In this document: positions 1-10,168 of the stretch, piece by piece
Position numbering within the stretch: the first letter of the stretch is position 1
Layout of the letters: every line of letters starts with the position of its first letter
Assembly (NCBI GenBank): GCA_963791615.1
Contig: CAWBTE010000006.1
Coordinates: 1,662,926-1,726,925, forward strand
DNA: 64,000 nucleotides
Source of the DNA: CAILZL01 sp963791615
Lineage (GTDB): Bacteria > Pseudomonadota > Gammaproteobacteria > Steroidobacterales > Steroidobacteraceae
Direction of reading: 5' to 3'
Translations under genes and position numbers: made by a program
The notes under the pieces: generated by a model
The model's input: the letters and a program-made list of their open reading frames with translations, nothing else
Databases searched by the model: none
What the model was told of the DNA's origin: nothing

Positions 1-2459
1 CCGGGCGACACGGCGGACGAGTGCCGCGACGGACTCCTCCTCGGGGTCGAACCGGGCGCTCCCCACCACCGCGACCCCGCTGCGCTTCGCATGCGCACGC
101 AGGTCGCGGACGGTAGCGGGCGCCATACTCACCCGAGTCGAGCACGAAGAGCCGGTCGTGGCCCAGCTCCTTCGCGAGCTCCACCTGAGCAAGGGCCTGG
201 ACTCGATTGAGCGCAGCGAGACGGAAGAAGCTCCGCGTCCCGGACGGGTAGAGACCGTCGTCGTCGGTCAGCAGGTCCACCGTGTTCGATGGGCTGATCA
301 TCGCCAGCGGTCCGCCCGGGGCCTGGTTCGTGATCGGGATCTGCAGGTACGAGCAGAACGACTGGTACGAGCCGATGACGCCGACGACGCGCTCGTTGCG
401 CGAGAACGCCTTCGCGTTCGTGCCGCAGCGGAAGAAGTCCTCCGCGCCGGCCTGCGCCGTCGAGGAGTCGCACGCCTGGAAGCCGACCGAGAACCCGCCG
501 GCCTCGAACCCGCGCTGCTCGAGGACGAGACGGATGCCACCGACCATGGACTGCGCAAGAGCGCGGCTCTCGCCCTGGAGCGGGAGGCTCGACACGAGCA
601 GGAGGTCCGGGCTCCCGACACCGCCCGATTGGACGTCCTGGCAGACCGAGCGCGGGAGAGCCGCTTCCCGCGACGGCGGCGACGCCGCCGTCACCCAGAC
701 CTCGCCCTCGCCCGCGTCGACGTCGCGGGGCGACGCGTCGGTGGCGATGCGCTCGGTCTCGCTCGTCCGCGGGTCGATGCGATGGATCTCGTCGGTGATC
801 TCGTTCGTCGCCCACACCGCTCCTTCGCCGTAGGCGAGACCGGCGACCCACATCTCGAGCGGGACGGCTCGCGCCGCGAGTCGCCGGCCGGTGTCGACGC
901 GCCAAACCTTGCCACCCTCGGGATCGGTCGCCCACACCGCGCCTCCGCCGATCGCGAGGTCGACGAGGAACCCTGCGTCGAGCGTCAGCCGTCGAGCGAC
1001 CGCGTTCGTGGCGCTGTCGATCTCGGTGACGGTGTTGCCCTCGGTGATCCAGACGTCGCCGTCGCCCGTTGCGATGTTCTCGGCCCGGACCTTCCCGACC
1101 CGGGCGACGATCCGGTTCGATCGCGGGTCGATGCGCGAGACGGTGAGATCGGGGTTGATCACCCAGACGGCATCCGGCGCGACGGCGATGTGCTGTCGGC
1201 TGCTCCCCGGGAACACGTTTGCCGGCGCCGCCGATCCGCGCGGGCGGGAGCTCGACCGTCTCGACGAGAAGACCCGACTCGGGGTCGACGCGGGACACGC
1301 TGCTCGGGACGACGCCGCCGGCCGACGTCGTGCTGCCGATCCAGACTCCCCCGGCGCCCGCCGCGATGTCGGTCGGCGTCGAGGACGTGCTGAAGGTCCG
1401 GACGACGGCTCGCGTCTCCGGGTCGATCTCCGACACGGTCCTGTCGTCGGCGTCGAGCACCCAGACGCCTCCCTCCCCCACGCTGACGGCGGACGGCGCC
1501 GTGCCGAGCGGAATGCTCGCGATCACGTCGCCCGAGACGGGATCGAGCGCGCGCACGCCCGCCTCCTCGACCGTGCGGTCGCCGCGAGTCGCCCTGGTAG
1601 ACGGCTGCTCCGACCGCGGCGGCGAGCACGAGCACGCCGACCGCCACGATCGTCCGCGGCTGCCGCCACGGCGCTCGCGATCCTGTGTCGCAGCCTCGCA
1701 GGAGGCTCGGGCGCAGCGAGCGCCGGGTCCTGGTCGAGGATCCGACGCTCGAGCCGCCGCAGGCTCTCGCTCGGCTCGATGCCGAGCTCCTCCGCGAGCG
1801 TGCGGCGTCCCTCCTGGTAGGTCTGCAACGCCTCGGCCTGCCGGCCCGAGCGGTAGAGGGCGAGCATGAGCTGGCCCCGAGGCCGTTCGCGCAGAGGATG
1901 CTCGGCGACGAGCGCCTCCAGCTCGACGACGAGCTCCTCGTGGCGTCCGAGCTCGAGATCGGCCTCGATCCGCTCCTCCTGGGCTGCGAGGCGGAGCTCG
2001 TCGAGTCGCGCGATCTCCGGCCTGCGCGAAGTCCGCGTATCGGAACTCCGCCAGCGCGGGGCCGCGCCACAGAGCGAGCGCCTGCCGCAGCTGCTCGGAG
2101 GCGCGCTCGGGCTCGCCACGGGCCCGTGCGCGCCGTGCGTCCTCGAGCGCGTCGCGGAAGACGTCGGCAGTCGAGCTCGCCGCTCTCGAGGCGGAGGCGG
2201 TAGCCGTGGCCATGCGTCTCGAGCGCTCCACCCGAGGAGCCCAGCGTCCCTCGCAGCCGTGAGACGAGCGCCTGCAGCGTCTTCAGCGCCGAAGGGGGAG
2301 GCGTCTCGCCCCAGAGCCCGTCGACCAGCCTGTCTGCGGACAGGATCTCGTTGGCGTGGATCAGCAGGATCGCGAGGAGCTCGCGCTGCTTCCCGCGCGG
2401 GATCTCGAGCTGACTGCCCTCGACAACGATTCGAGAGGGCCAAGGATCCTCGCCTCCAT
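1..2459 (-). CDS. BTAD-type transcriptional regulator fused to membrane span, beta-propeller and periplasmic-binding domain (partial)
   Basis: Leftward gene cut by the window edge. The first part (2459-2180) is an OmpR/AfsR-like winged helix, shown by GKQRELLAILLIHANEILS and DRLVDGLWGE. The next part (2180-1720) is the helical bacterial transcriptional activation domain, ending LAEELGIEPSESLRRLE. A hydrophobic run, VAVGVLVLAAAVGAAVY, at about 1655-1600 is a likely single membrane helix. Then follow propeller blades with GVWV and IDP motifs (about 1560-640) and a Leu/Ile/Val-binding-protein-like domain (LLLVSSLPLQGES onward) to the edge. The inferred topology is a cytoplasmic DNA-binding head and an outside sensor. 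The frame changes several times, for example near 2410, 2170, 1590 and 1230, with homology retained. ATG at 2459 gives the usual family N-terminus MEARILGPLE. Confidence 0.8.
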
Positions 2460-2578
2460 CGCGCTCCTCGCTCGTGGTGCAGCCGACTGTGGCTGATCTG
2501 CAGCCGCCGTGCAACCGCCGCGCCGCAGGGTGCTCGACGACCGACCGCACGAGGCGGTCGACGACGGAAGGAGAGGCA

Positions 2579-3065
2579 ATGAAGCGCTTCGCGTACCTCA
2601 TGGCTCTTGTGGCGTCGTTCGTCTCGTCACCGGCACCACCGCGGCGATCGCCGCCACGCGACCCGACGACCGAGCCGACGCACGGACCCGGGCGCGGTCG
2701 CGCTCGAGCAGCGGAGCGACGTCGTTCGTCCCGACGACCGGGCGACGCACGGGCCGCGGCGCAGGTCATCGTCCTCGAGCAGCGCAACGACGCCGTTCGT
2801 CCCGACGACCGGGCGACCCACGGACCGGGCGCGATCGACGTTCGAGCAGGTGACCCGGGCCGGGCGGGTTCCCGTCATCGCGCCGGGCGGGTCGGGGGCA
2901 GTGCGCGTCGACGGCTTCGACTGGCTCGACGCCGGCATCGGCGCCGCTGCCGCGCTCGGTCTCGGCCTGATCGTCGCAGGCGGCGTGGTGCTCGCGCTTC
3001 GCCGAACCCATTCACCCAACGGCTTGCCGTCCCTCTCCCCGGGTGGAACCGGAGGCGCGAGATGA
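2579..3065 (+). CDS. Small secreted or membrane protein with RPDDRATHGPG repeats
   Basis: ATG 2579 follows a GGAAGGAGAGG ribosome site. The start, MKRFAYLMALVASFVSLVTG, looks like a signal peptide. The middle holds three copies of a roughly 25-residue unit ending RPDDRATHGPG-like, at about 2655-2695, 2725-2760 and 2800-2835. The intervening text is like GAVALEQRSDVV. The C-terminus (2930-3010) is a membrane helix, AGIGAAAALGLGLIVAGGVV, followed by basic residues. Repeats and both ends fall in different frames, so at least three one-base shifts are present. From memory, similar proteins occur in Thermoleophilia; their function is unknown. Confidence 0.7.
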
Positions 3066-3164
3066 GCACGGCACGCGGGCCTCGGCGAGTCGGTCGGGAA
3101 CGTGCAGGACGGATGCACCGTGATCGCCTGATCCGGGCTGGAACGGCGACCACGTCGGCGTGGC

Positions 3165-3191
3165 GGAGAGGCCCGCGCTGCGGGCCTCTCC
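3165..3191. terminator. Perfect 12-bp hairpin between convergent genes
   Basis: GGAGAGGCCCGC pairs exactly with GCGGGCCTCTCC around a three-base loop GCT. It lies 100 bases after the repeat protein and before the end of the leftward gene at 3292, so it can end transcription from both sides. No strong U tract is present. Confidence 0.65.
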
Positions 3192-3291
3192 GACGAGGTA
3201 CCGAGTCGAGGAGCCCCGAGGCTCGAGTACCGCCCGAGCCTCGTGTCTCGCGACGGGCCCCGATCCTGAGTACGGCGCCGGGGGTGCAGGT

Positions 3292-3573
3292 TCAGCCCCG
3301 ATCAGCGTCGGCGTCGCGATACCTCGTCAGGCGAAAGACGCCCCTGGAGGGCTTGTACACACTGCTCCGGGTACTTCTCCACGAGTCGCCACACGCAGCC
3401 GTTGATCGTCTTCGGGTGCAGGGAGGGGGATCCGACGCCTCGACCATGGCGTTCAGCTCCGACCAGCGGATGCCCTCCGGATGCTGCTCGAGCAGCTCGA
3501 AAACCGTGTCGTAGATCCGACCCGTGACGGTCGGTCGTCGTAGGTGCTCGTCGGGCACTGTCACCGCTCCCAT
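3292..3573 (-). CDS. Small winged-helix-like protein
   Basis: About 93 residues starting MGAVTVPDEHL. Readable segments are GRIYDTVFELLEQHPEG, IRWSELNAMVEASD, then in a second frame KTINGCVWRLVEKYPEQ, and back in the first frame VYKPSRGVFRLTRY. The pattern (helix, helix, basic recognition-like helix, hairpin ending in VFRLTRY) resembles a small winged-helix domain. Two one-base shifts, near 3425 and 3365, split it. No specific family is assigned. Confidence 0.55.
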   Translation of the reverse strand: MGAVTVPDEHLRRPTVTGRIYDTVFELLEQHPEGIRWSELNAMVEASDPPPCTRRRSTAACGDSWRSTRSSVYKPSRGVFRLTRYRDADADRG

Positions 3574-3689
3574 TCCGTTGCCGCCGCCCTCGCACGCGCC
3601 ACCCTACGACGATAACCGGGTGCGGGCCTCGCGGCGAGGGGCACGAACATCGGTTGTGGCCGAGGCATCCGAGCCGGACCAGTCGACGC

Positions 3690-5897
3690 CTACGTCGGCA
3701 GCGCGTGCCTGGGTGGCGTCGGCGGCCGCTCGCCCTCGGCCGTGACCGTGGGGAGCCATTCGAGCCACCGCGGCAGGTACCAGTTCCACTCGCCGAGCAG
3801 CTTCATGGTCGAGGGGACGAGGACGGCCCTGACGACCGTGGCGTCGATCAGGACGGCGATCGCCAGCCCGAAGCCCATCTGCTGCATCATGATCAGGCTC
3901 AGGCTCGCGAACAGCCCGAAGACGGCGACCATGATGATCGCGGCGCTCGTGACGGTGCCGGCGGTGCGGGTGATGCCGAGGCGGATCGCGTCGTCGGTCG
4001 TCGCGCCTGCGTCGTGCAGCTCCTTGATGCGGCTGAGGATGAAGACGTGGTAGTCCATCGAGAGGCCGAAGAGGACGACGAAGAGGAACAGCGGTAGCCA
4101 GCTGACGACTGCGCCGTTGGTCTGGAAGCCGAGCAGCCCTGCGAACCAGCCGTGCTGGAAGACGGCGACGAGGATGCCGTAGGCGGCCCCGACCGACAGC
4201 AGGTTCAGCACGACGGCCGTCGCGGCGATCACGAGCGACCTGAACGTGAGCAGGAGGAGCGAGAACGCCAGCCCGAGCACGAACAGGAAGACCCACGGGA
4301 GCCGCGACAGCATCTGGTGGTTGAAGTCGTACGTCCCGGCCGTCACGCCCGTGACGGCCACCTCCGTGCCGGGAAGGGTCTGCGCGATCGGGGGGATCAC
4401 CTCGTCGCGCAGGGTGTGGAGCGCGGCGAAGGACGCCTTGTCGTCGCCGTTGCCGGCGATCGCAAAGTCGATCCTGGCGACCGTCTTGTCGGGGTTCATG
4501 CTGACGGTGAAGGGCTCGAACAGCTTGCCGCTGGCGACGGCCCGCTGCCGGAAGAGCGCGTAGGCGCGCTGCATCTCCGGCGTGTCGACGCGGGGAGCCT
4601 TGACGACGACCACGGCCGGGGTCTGCGAGCCCGGGAAGGCCTGCTGCAGCCGGTCGTAGGTCCGCACGATCTTGAGGTCGTGCGGCAGGTCGGTCAGGTT
4701 CGGGAGCTTGGTGTGCATCTGGAGCGCGGGCAGGGCCAGCAGGAGCAGCGCGCCGGCCGAGACCAGCATCGCCGTCCAGGGCCGCTGCAGGACACGAGTG
4801 ATGAACCGTGCCCACCGCCCGCGTCGCTCGAGCCGCCTCCGAGGAGCGGCACCCGTCCCCAGTCGACCTTGTCGCCCAACCGGGACAGCACGGCCGGAAG
4901 CACCGTCAGCGAGCCGACCATCGCCGCGAGGACGACGATCATCGTGCCGAGCCCGATCGTCGCGAACAGCGAGTTGCCCGAGACGAACATCCCGGCCATC
5001 GCGATCAGGACGGTGGCCCCGGAGATCAGCACCGCCTGCCCCGACGTGCACGCCGCGCGGAGCAGCGCCTGGCGCGACGAGCGGCCGGCATGGCGCTCCT
5101 CCCGCTCCCGGCGCAGGTAGAACAGCGAGTAGTCGATCCCCACTGCCATCCCGATCATCAGGATGATCGCGCTGAGCGTCTGCTGCTCGGTCGGAACGAC
5201 GTGGCTGACGAGGCTGTTGAGGCCGGTCGCCGCGAGCACCGCGGAGAACGCCAGGATCACCGGCAGTCCCGCCGCGACGAGCGCGCCGAAGGCGACGATC
5301 AGGATCGCCACCGTCAGCGGCAGCGAGGTCAGCTCGGCCCGGCGCATGTCCCGCTCGAAGCGCTGACCGACCTGGTAGTCGGCCGACGCCTGACCGAACT
5401 CCTCCACGACCATGCTCGGGTGGGCCGACTGGACGCCGTCGATCGCCGCCAGGATCGGCGCGATCTTGTCCTTCGCCTGGTCGGCCTTGCCCCTTGACGT
5501 CGAACTGGACGAGCACCGAGCGCCGATCGCGTGAGATCAGGCCGGCGTTCGGGTGGTCGATCGGGGAGACGATCCCGGCGACGTCCGGCTGCTGCGAGAG
5601 CTCCAGCACCACGCTGCCCACCGCCGCCGAGAACTCCGCCTGCTGATCGACCGTCCCGGTCGAAGACTGCACCAGCACGCTCTCGCGCGCCGGAATCTTG
5701 AAGTTGCCCTCGTCGAGAATCTGCTCGGCACGCCGCGACTCCCCGTTCGCGATCGCCCAGTCCTTCATCTCGCGCGCCCCGACGGCGCCGCCGAGCACCA
5801 CGGCGAGAACGGCGAACGCGATCCATCCGAATGCCGCCCGCTTCCAGTGGGACGCACTCCAGCGCCCCGCGCGGCCGGCGAGATTCGTGTCGTCCAC
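3690..5897 (-). CDS. MMPL/RND-family membrane transporter
   Basis: About 735 residues in two homologous halves, each with a large outer loop and a bundle of membrane helices, as in MMPL exporters of lipids or drugs. Hallmarks are GMAVGIDYSLFYLRRERE in the first half and GLSMDYHVFILSRIKELHD in the second, each carrying the D-Y pair thought to carry protons. GTG 5897 is chosen because GGAGG lies five bases before it. The frame changes near 5490 and 4830. It stands alone, facing the small winged-helix gene, whose product could regulate it; that is only inference. The substrate is unknown. Confidence 0.85.
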   Translation of the reverse strand: MDDTNLAGRAGRWSASHWKRAAFGWIAFAVLAVVLGGAVGAREMKDWAIANGESRRAEQILDEGNFKIPARESVLVQSSTGTVDQQAEFSAAVGSVVLELSQQPDVAGIVSPIDHPNAGLISRDRRSVLVQFDVKGQGRPGEGQDRADPGGDRRRPVGPPEHGRGGVRSGVGRLPGRSALRAGHAPGRADLAAADGGDPDRRLRRARRGGTAGDPGVLRGARGDRPQQPRQPRRSDRAADAQRDHPDDRDGSGDRLLAVLPAPGAGGAPCRPLVAPGAAPRGVHVGAGGADLRGHRPDRDGRDVRLGQLAVRDDRARHDDRRPRGDGRLADGASGRAVPVGRQGRLGTGAAPRRRLERRGRWARFITRVLQRPWTAMLVSAGALLLLALPALQMHTKLPNLTDLPHDLKIVRTYDRLQQAFPGSQTPAVVVVKAPRVDTPEMQRAYALFRQRAVASGKLFEPFTVSMNPDKTVARIDFAIAGNGDDKASFAALHTLRDEVIPPIAQTLPGTEVAVTGVTAGTYDFNHQMLSRLPWVFLFVLGLAFSLLLLTFRSLVIAATAVVLNLLSVGAAYGILVAVFQHGWFAGLLGFQTNGAVVSWLPLFLFVVLFGLSMDYHVFILSRIKELHDAGATTDDAIRLGITRTAGTVTSAAIIMVAVFGLFASLSLIMMQQMGFGLAIAVLIDATVVRAVLVPSTMKLLGEWNWYLPRWLEWLPTVTAEGERPPTPPRHALPT

Positions 5898-6114
5898 GAT
5901 GACCTCCAGCTCCGAGCCTGACCACTCAATGATCTCTCCGAACGGCCGATGCCGCATCACGGAAAGCCGCCGGCTGTGGTGGTAAAACCCTGATTCGCCC
6001 CGGCCGTTCAGGTTCGGCGGGCACCGCGGGATTTCACCTACGTGGATCCGCGGCCTCACCGATGTATCACCACGGCGGGCCTGCGAGCGTACGCATGTCG
6101 GCAAAGGAGAAGCC

Positions 6115-6837
6115 ATGAGCACGCACGTCCAGGGTCGGCACCCCGCCCGCAGGGGTGGAGTCGTTCCTTCCCGCATCTCGTTGACGTCCCACTGGGCGTG
6201 GCTGGTTATCGGCCTCACCCTCGCGTTTCTCGTCCCGTTCGTTCTCGCCGATGTCGTCGGCCTGAACCGGGACGTGTTCTACGGCCTCTACGCACTCGCG
6301 GTCGTCGGGCTGTTCGCCGGCTGGTCGCATTCCACCGGCTACGACCTGAACGCGGCACTCCAGCGCCACCTCTGGCTCGCAGTGGGCCTCGGGCTCGGAG
6401 TTGCCGCGATCCTCGGCGCGATGGTTCTCCGGACGGAGACGGCGACGACTCGGCCCGACGGGATCGAGCTCGCTGCTGCGCTCCTGTGGCGCGGAGTCGT
6501 CTACGGAACCGCCGATGGGCTACTGCTGTCCGTCTTCCCGATCCTCGTCGTCTTCGCGGCTCTCTCGGGCAGCACGCTGAACGCGAGCCGCCGCGGAAAG
6601 GTCGCGATCGGCGCCGTCGCACTTCTCGCCTCCGTCGCGATGACGGCGGTGTACCACCTCGGCTACAGCGACTTCCGCTCCGAGAAACTCCGCAAGCCGG
6701 TGCTCGGGGACATGATCTGGAGCGTCCCGACACTCGTGACACTGAACCCGGTCGGGGCGCCGATCGCGCACATCGGCCTGCACGCGAGCGCAGTGTTCCA
6801 CAGCTACGACACGCAGGTCTTCCTGCCACCCCATTGA
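6115..6837 (+). CDS. Integral membrane protein, possibly CPBP-like
   Basis: Intact 240-residue protein with about six membrane helices. AAAGGAGAAGCC lies directly before ATG 6115. Segments such as LLWRGVVYGTADGLLLSVFP and the C-terminal HIGLHASAVFHSYD recall the CPBP/CAAX-protease fold, but the usual EE..R motif is not seen, so an enzyme activity is not claimed. The serine hydrolase gene begins two bases after its stop, so the two are almost certainly co-translated. Confidence 0.7.
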   Translation: MSTHVQGRHPARRGGVVPSRISLTSHWAWLVIGLTLAFLVPFVLADVVGLNRDVFYGLYALAVVGLFAGWSHSTGYDLNAALQRHLWLAVGLGLGVAAILGAMVLRTETATTRPDGIELAAALLWRGVVYGTADGLLLSVFPILVVFAALSGSTLNASRRGKVAIGAVALLASVAMTAVYHLGYSDFRSEKLRKPVLGDMIWSVPTLVTLNPVGAPIAHIGLHASAVFHSYDTQVFLPPH

Positions 6838-6839
6838 CC

Positions 6840-8020
6840 ATGCACTCGTTCTCGTCACGGTTGCGGGTCGCCGCGTTGCTCGTAGTCGTCGTCGGCGCCG
6901 GAGCGTGCCCTTCGGCCGTACCGGGTGGCCACCGCTTCAGTCCGGTCGCGAACCCCGACTTCGAGGCTCAGCTCGAAGCGCTCGTCACCGGCCCCGGGCG
7001 CATAGCACCCGGCGTGACGGCCTATGTCTCCGGGCCGCACGGCACCTGGACCGGCGCCGCCGGCGTGGCGAACGTCAGGACGGGCGAACGGATGCGTGCC
7101 GGCGCGCGGATGCGGCTGGAGAGCGTCAGCAAGCTCTGGACCGCGGCGCTGCTGCTTCGACTGGAGCAGCAGCACACGGCTTTCCCTCGACGACACGGTC
7201 GAGCGCCGGCTGCCGGGGCTTCTGCCGGCCGGCGGCCGCATCACCCTGCGCCAGCTGCTGAACCACACGAGCGGGCTGATCGACACCAACGACGTGCTGC
7301 GTCGCCCGGACATGTACCTCCGCCAGATCGAGGATCCAGAGCTGCGCACGAAGATCACCGCCGTCACGCGGAGAGTGACGAAGGATCCCGGCTACGAGTT
7401 CTCGCCGCGACTGTGGGTGGAGCTCGCCGCGGCCCTCCCGCTCCTGCTGCCGCCCGGCTCTGCCTACCACTACTCGAACATCGGCTACATCGTCGCGGGT
7501 CTCGTCGCAGAACGGGCCGGTGGAGGCACACTTCCGACCCTGTTCCGCCGGCAGATCATCACGCCGCTCCACCTGAGCGCCTCGGCCTACGATCCGCACG
7601 CAAGGATCAGCGGGCCGCACGCATCCGGGTACCGGGTTGCGGCCAACGGTGGGCTCACCGACACGACCACCTGGACATTCGGACTCGGCGCCAACGGCGG
7701 CATCGTCTCGAACGCCCGCGACGAAGCCCGTTTCCTGACGAAGCTGATGCGGGGCGAGCTGCTCGCAGCCCGCCCAACTCGCCGCGCTGAAGAAGCCGTC
7801 CGGCCTGAGCAACTACGGCCTCGGCACGGGCGTCGACAGGAGCGGCTGCGCGGGGGTCGCGTACGGGCACAACGGCGGCGGTGACGGGTTCGAGACGAAC
7901 GTGTTCGTGTCCGGAAACGGCGACCGCGTCGCCGTTCTGCTCCTGAACGGACGCACCCGTGACAACCACGGCGATGCGATCGCATTCGCGGCCATGCGGC
8001 GTCTCTACTGCGCCGCGTAG
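6840..8020 (+). CDS. Secreted serine hydrolase, class C beta-lactamase/DD-peptidase family
   Basis: The N-terminus, RVAALLVVVVGAGAC, is a signal peptide or weak lipoprotein signal. The three family motifs are present: SVSK (nucleophile and base) in RLESVSKLWTAALL, YSN in SAYHYSNIGYIVAG, and HNG in AYGHNGGGDGFETN. The likely role is cell-wall peptide or ester hydrolysis outside the membrane. Frame changes at about 7175 (after LRLEQQ) and about 7770 split it. The ATG begins two bases after the preceding membrane-protein gene, which suggests a shared function at the envelope. Confidence 0.8.
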
Positions 8021-8033
8021 GACGAGGCTGCAG

Positions 8034-8696
8034 TCAGCAAACGACGGTCAGCGCAAACGGTGCGCCGGGTCGCTGCGGCGGCGTGAGCTCGCAACGGAAC
8101 GCCTCGGAGACGGCGTCGGCGAGCTCGGCCGGCGTGCGCGGCCTGGCGCCCGAGACGAGCACATGGCGGGCCACCTCGCCACGCGTCTTCTTGGCCATGT
8201 GCGAGACCACCCGCCGCACGCCCTCTCGCTCCTCGACCACGACCACCTGCACCCGTGCTGCCGCCGCGGCGCCGGAGGGCCGCCAGGCCGCGACGTACGT
8301 GGCCGAGCGGCAGTCGAGGATCACGCGCCCGGCGGCGGCCGCGTCCAGCGGCTCGCGCAAGCCGGGCCGCCAGTAGGCGGCATCCAGCACGCGCCTGTAC
8401 GCAGGGATCCGATCCACGGCTCGCAGGGCCCCGAACTGCGCCGAGACGATCACCAGGGCCCGGGCGGCCCCGGAGGGAAGCGTGGCGATGTCGAGCGCCG
8501 CGTACAGCACCCCCGTGTAGAGACGGGCAGCGGTCGTCGTCGGAGCACGGCGGAGATCCTCGTCGAGGAGCGCCTCGCGGAACGGCGTCAGCGACGGGAA
8601 GGAGAGAGCCGCCAGGTCGAGCGGCTTGCCACGTGCCGGCTCGTGCTTCGTCTCACTCGGCGGCAGCAGGACGAGTGGTTGTCGGCGAGGAGCCAT
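8034..8696 (-). CDS. yaaA: YaaA family peroxide-stress protein
   Basis: Intact 220-residue member of the YaaA/UPF0246 family. It has the N-terminal signature LLPPSETK, the core LYTGVLYAALD and VIVSAQFGALR, and the C-terminal SHMAKKTRGEVAR. E. coli YaaA limits free iron and DNA damage during peroxide stress and binds DNA; the activity here is inferred from family. It converges on the serine hydrolase gene with only 13 bases between stops. Confidence 0.85.
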   Translation of the reverse strand: MAPRRQPLVLLPPSETKHEPARGKPLDLAALSFPSLTPFREALLDEDLRRAPTTTAARLYTGVLYAALDIATLPSGAARALVIVSAQFGALRAVDRIPAYRRVLDAAYWRPGLREPLDAAAAGRVILDCRSATYVAAWRPSGAAAAARVQVVVVEEREGVRRVVSHMAKKTRGEVARHVLVSGARPRTPAELADAVSEAFRCELTPPQRPGAPFALTVVC

Positions 8697-8747
8697 CGGC
8701 GCCCATCGTGCCAGGCGGCGGCGTGAGCACCGGCGAGTGCACGACCC

Positions 8748-10019
8748 TCAGGAGCGGTCGGCCTCCGGCACGAGCGAGATCGTGCGTACCGCTCCCCAGA
8801 GCGCGAGCATCGAGGCGCCCACGAGGAGCGACGCGCCTCCGTTCGCGGCGAGCGACGATCCCGTGAGCACGGCACCGACGAGCAGTTCCGTGCCGACGAA
8901 GAATACCGCCGCCTCGGCCGCCCAGACGGTGCGGCTGTAGAACGCCGTCTGCTTCGGCCGCGGCCCCGGGGGCCACCACGTCCAGGCCGAGAGGGAGAGC
9001 AGCTTGCCGACGTGTCCGAGAGTGACACCGACTCCCCAGCCGATCAGGAGCGTGGTCGCGTAGGCGATGACGACCCGTTCGTCGCCAGGGCGGCCGAGGA
9101 GGACGACCCCGAGGCAAGTGGCCTGGACGAGGAAGACGATCCCCGTGAGAGCGTGCAGGAGCGGCCCCTCCACGGTCGGCACCCGGCGGGCGCGGAACGT
9201 CCGCGCGACGAGAGCGAGGAAGCGTGCGACCGCCACGACGACCGTCGCACCCCCGAGCGCGACGGCCCAGTGCTCACCGACCGCGAAGCCCACGATCGTG
9301 ATCCACAGCCCTGCCGTGATCGCCGTCTCCTCCGTCGGGAAGCCGCGCTTCGGCGCGGTGGGTGCGACGGCGAGCATCGGTACGAGCGTTCGCCCGACGG
9401 TGACGATCAGGAGCGTGAGAACGCCGATCACGGTGAGGTGCAGGTGGATGGCGATCAGCCGGTCGTGCGGGATTCCGGCCCACGGCCGCCAGCGGAGGGA
9501 GAAGAGAAGCGGCCCCAGCAGGAAGCCGAGCCCGGCGTGCACGGCGGTTGCGAGGACACCGAAGCGGCTGACGACGACGATGCGTCCGCGCGGTGAGCGG
9601 ACGACGAGTCGGGTCGCCTCGGCGAGCACGAGTGCGAGCCCCACGGCCACGACCATGCCTGTCACCCAGACGAGGGCGAGATGGTGGCGGGCGATGCCGA
9701 CGGCGAGCAGCGGCCCCGGCAGGAGGCAGGCGAACGCGACCCAGCCGCGGCGGGCGTCGGGGCTGCCGCGGAGCACGAGCGGCAGGATGTGCAGCGCCGC
9801 GCCGCCGACGGCGAGCGGTAGGAACCCGAGCGAGAAGAGGTGCACGACAAGGAGCACGTCCTGCGACGCGAAGCTGCCGCTGGCGAGATCGTCGGCCGCG
9901 GGGACGGTCGCCAGCGCCGAGAGGAGAAAGCCGACCAGCGAGGCACAGAGGAAGGCCGCCACGAGCCGATAGGGCCCGGGGGTGCCCACCCCGGCGATCG
10001 GGAGCGCCCGCCGCTTCAC
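8748..10019 (-). CDS. Polytopic membrane protein with conserved histidines
   Basis: Intact, about 12 predicted helices. Histidines sit inside helices: VVHLFSLGF, AALHILPLVL, HLHLTVIGVL and TLGHVGKLLSLSAW. This arrangement recalls heme-copper oxidase subunit I or NnrS-like proteins, but the metal-site spacing is not diagnostic and I do not assign a family. GTG 10019 (VKRRALPIAG) is preferred over an upstream ATG at 10091, which would add an unusual Cys/Trp-rich tail. It diverges from the flavoprotein gene at 10169. Confidence 0.6.
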   Translation of the reverse strand: MKRRALPIAGVGTPGPYRLVAAFLCASLVGFLLSALATVPAADDLASGSFASQDVLLVVHLFSLGFLPLAVGGAALHILPLVLRGSPDARRGWVAFACLLPGPLLAVGIARHHLALVWVTGMVVAVGLALVLAEATRLVVRSPRGRIVVVSRFGVLATAVHAGLGFLLGPLLFSLRWRPWAGIPHDRLIAIHLHLTVIGVLTLLIVTVGRTLVPMLAVAPTAPKRGFPTEETAITAGLWITIVGFAVGEHWAVALGGATVVVAVARFLALVARTFRARRVPTVEGPLLHALTGIVFLVQATCLGVVLLGRPGDERVVIAYATTLLIGWGVGVTLGHVGKLLSLSAWTWWPPGPRPKQTAFYSRTVWAAEAAVFFVGTELLVGAVLTGSSLAANGGASLLVGASMLALWGAVRTISLVPEADRS

Positions 10020-10168
10020 GTCGTGCCGCCGGGTAAGCCACTCTGCCGATCGACACCAGTCACACGGTCTATCTAAGCCGACCGACCACATCGTCGAGCG
10101 GCACCACGGACGTCGCGCTCCGCGAAGGCTGTCGCACCCTGTCAGGACCTGGGAGTATTCGGATCGCG

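Noticed and set aside
2655..2835. Repeats in the small secreted protein as a CRISPR array
   Set aside because: Only three imperfect copies with a coding period of about 75 bases and no spacers. They encode a peptide repeat. No other CRISPR-like array was seen in the window.
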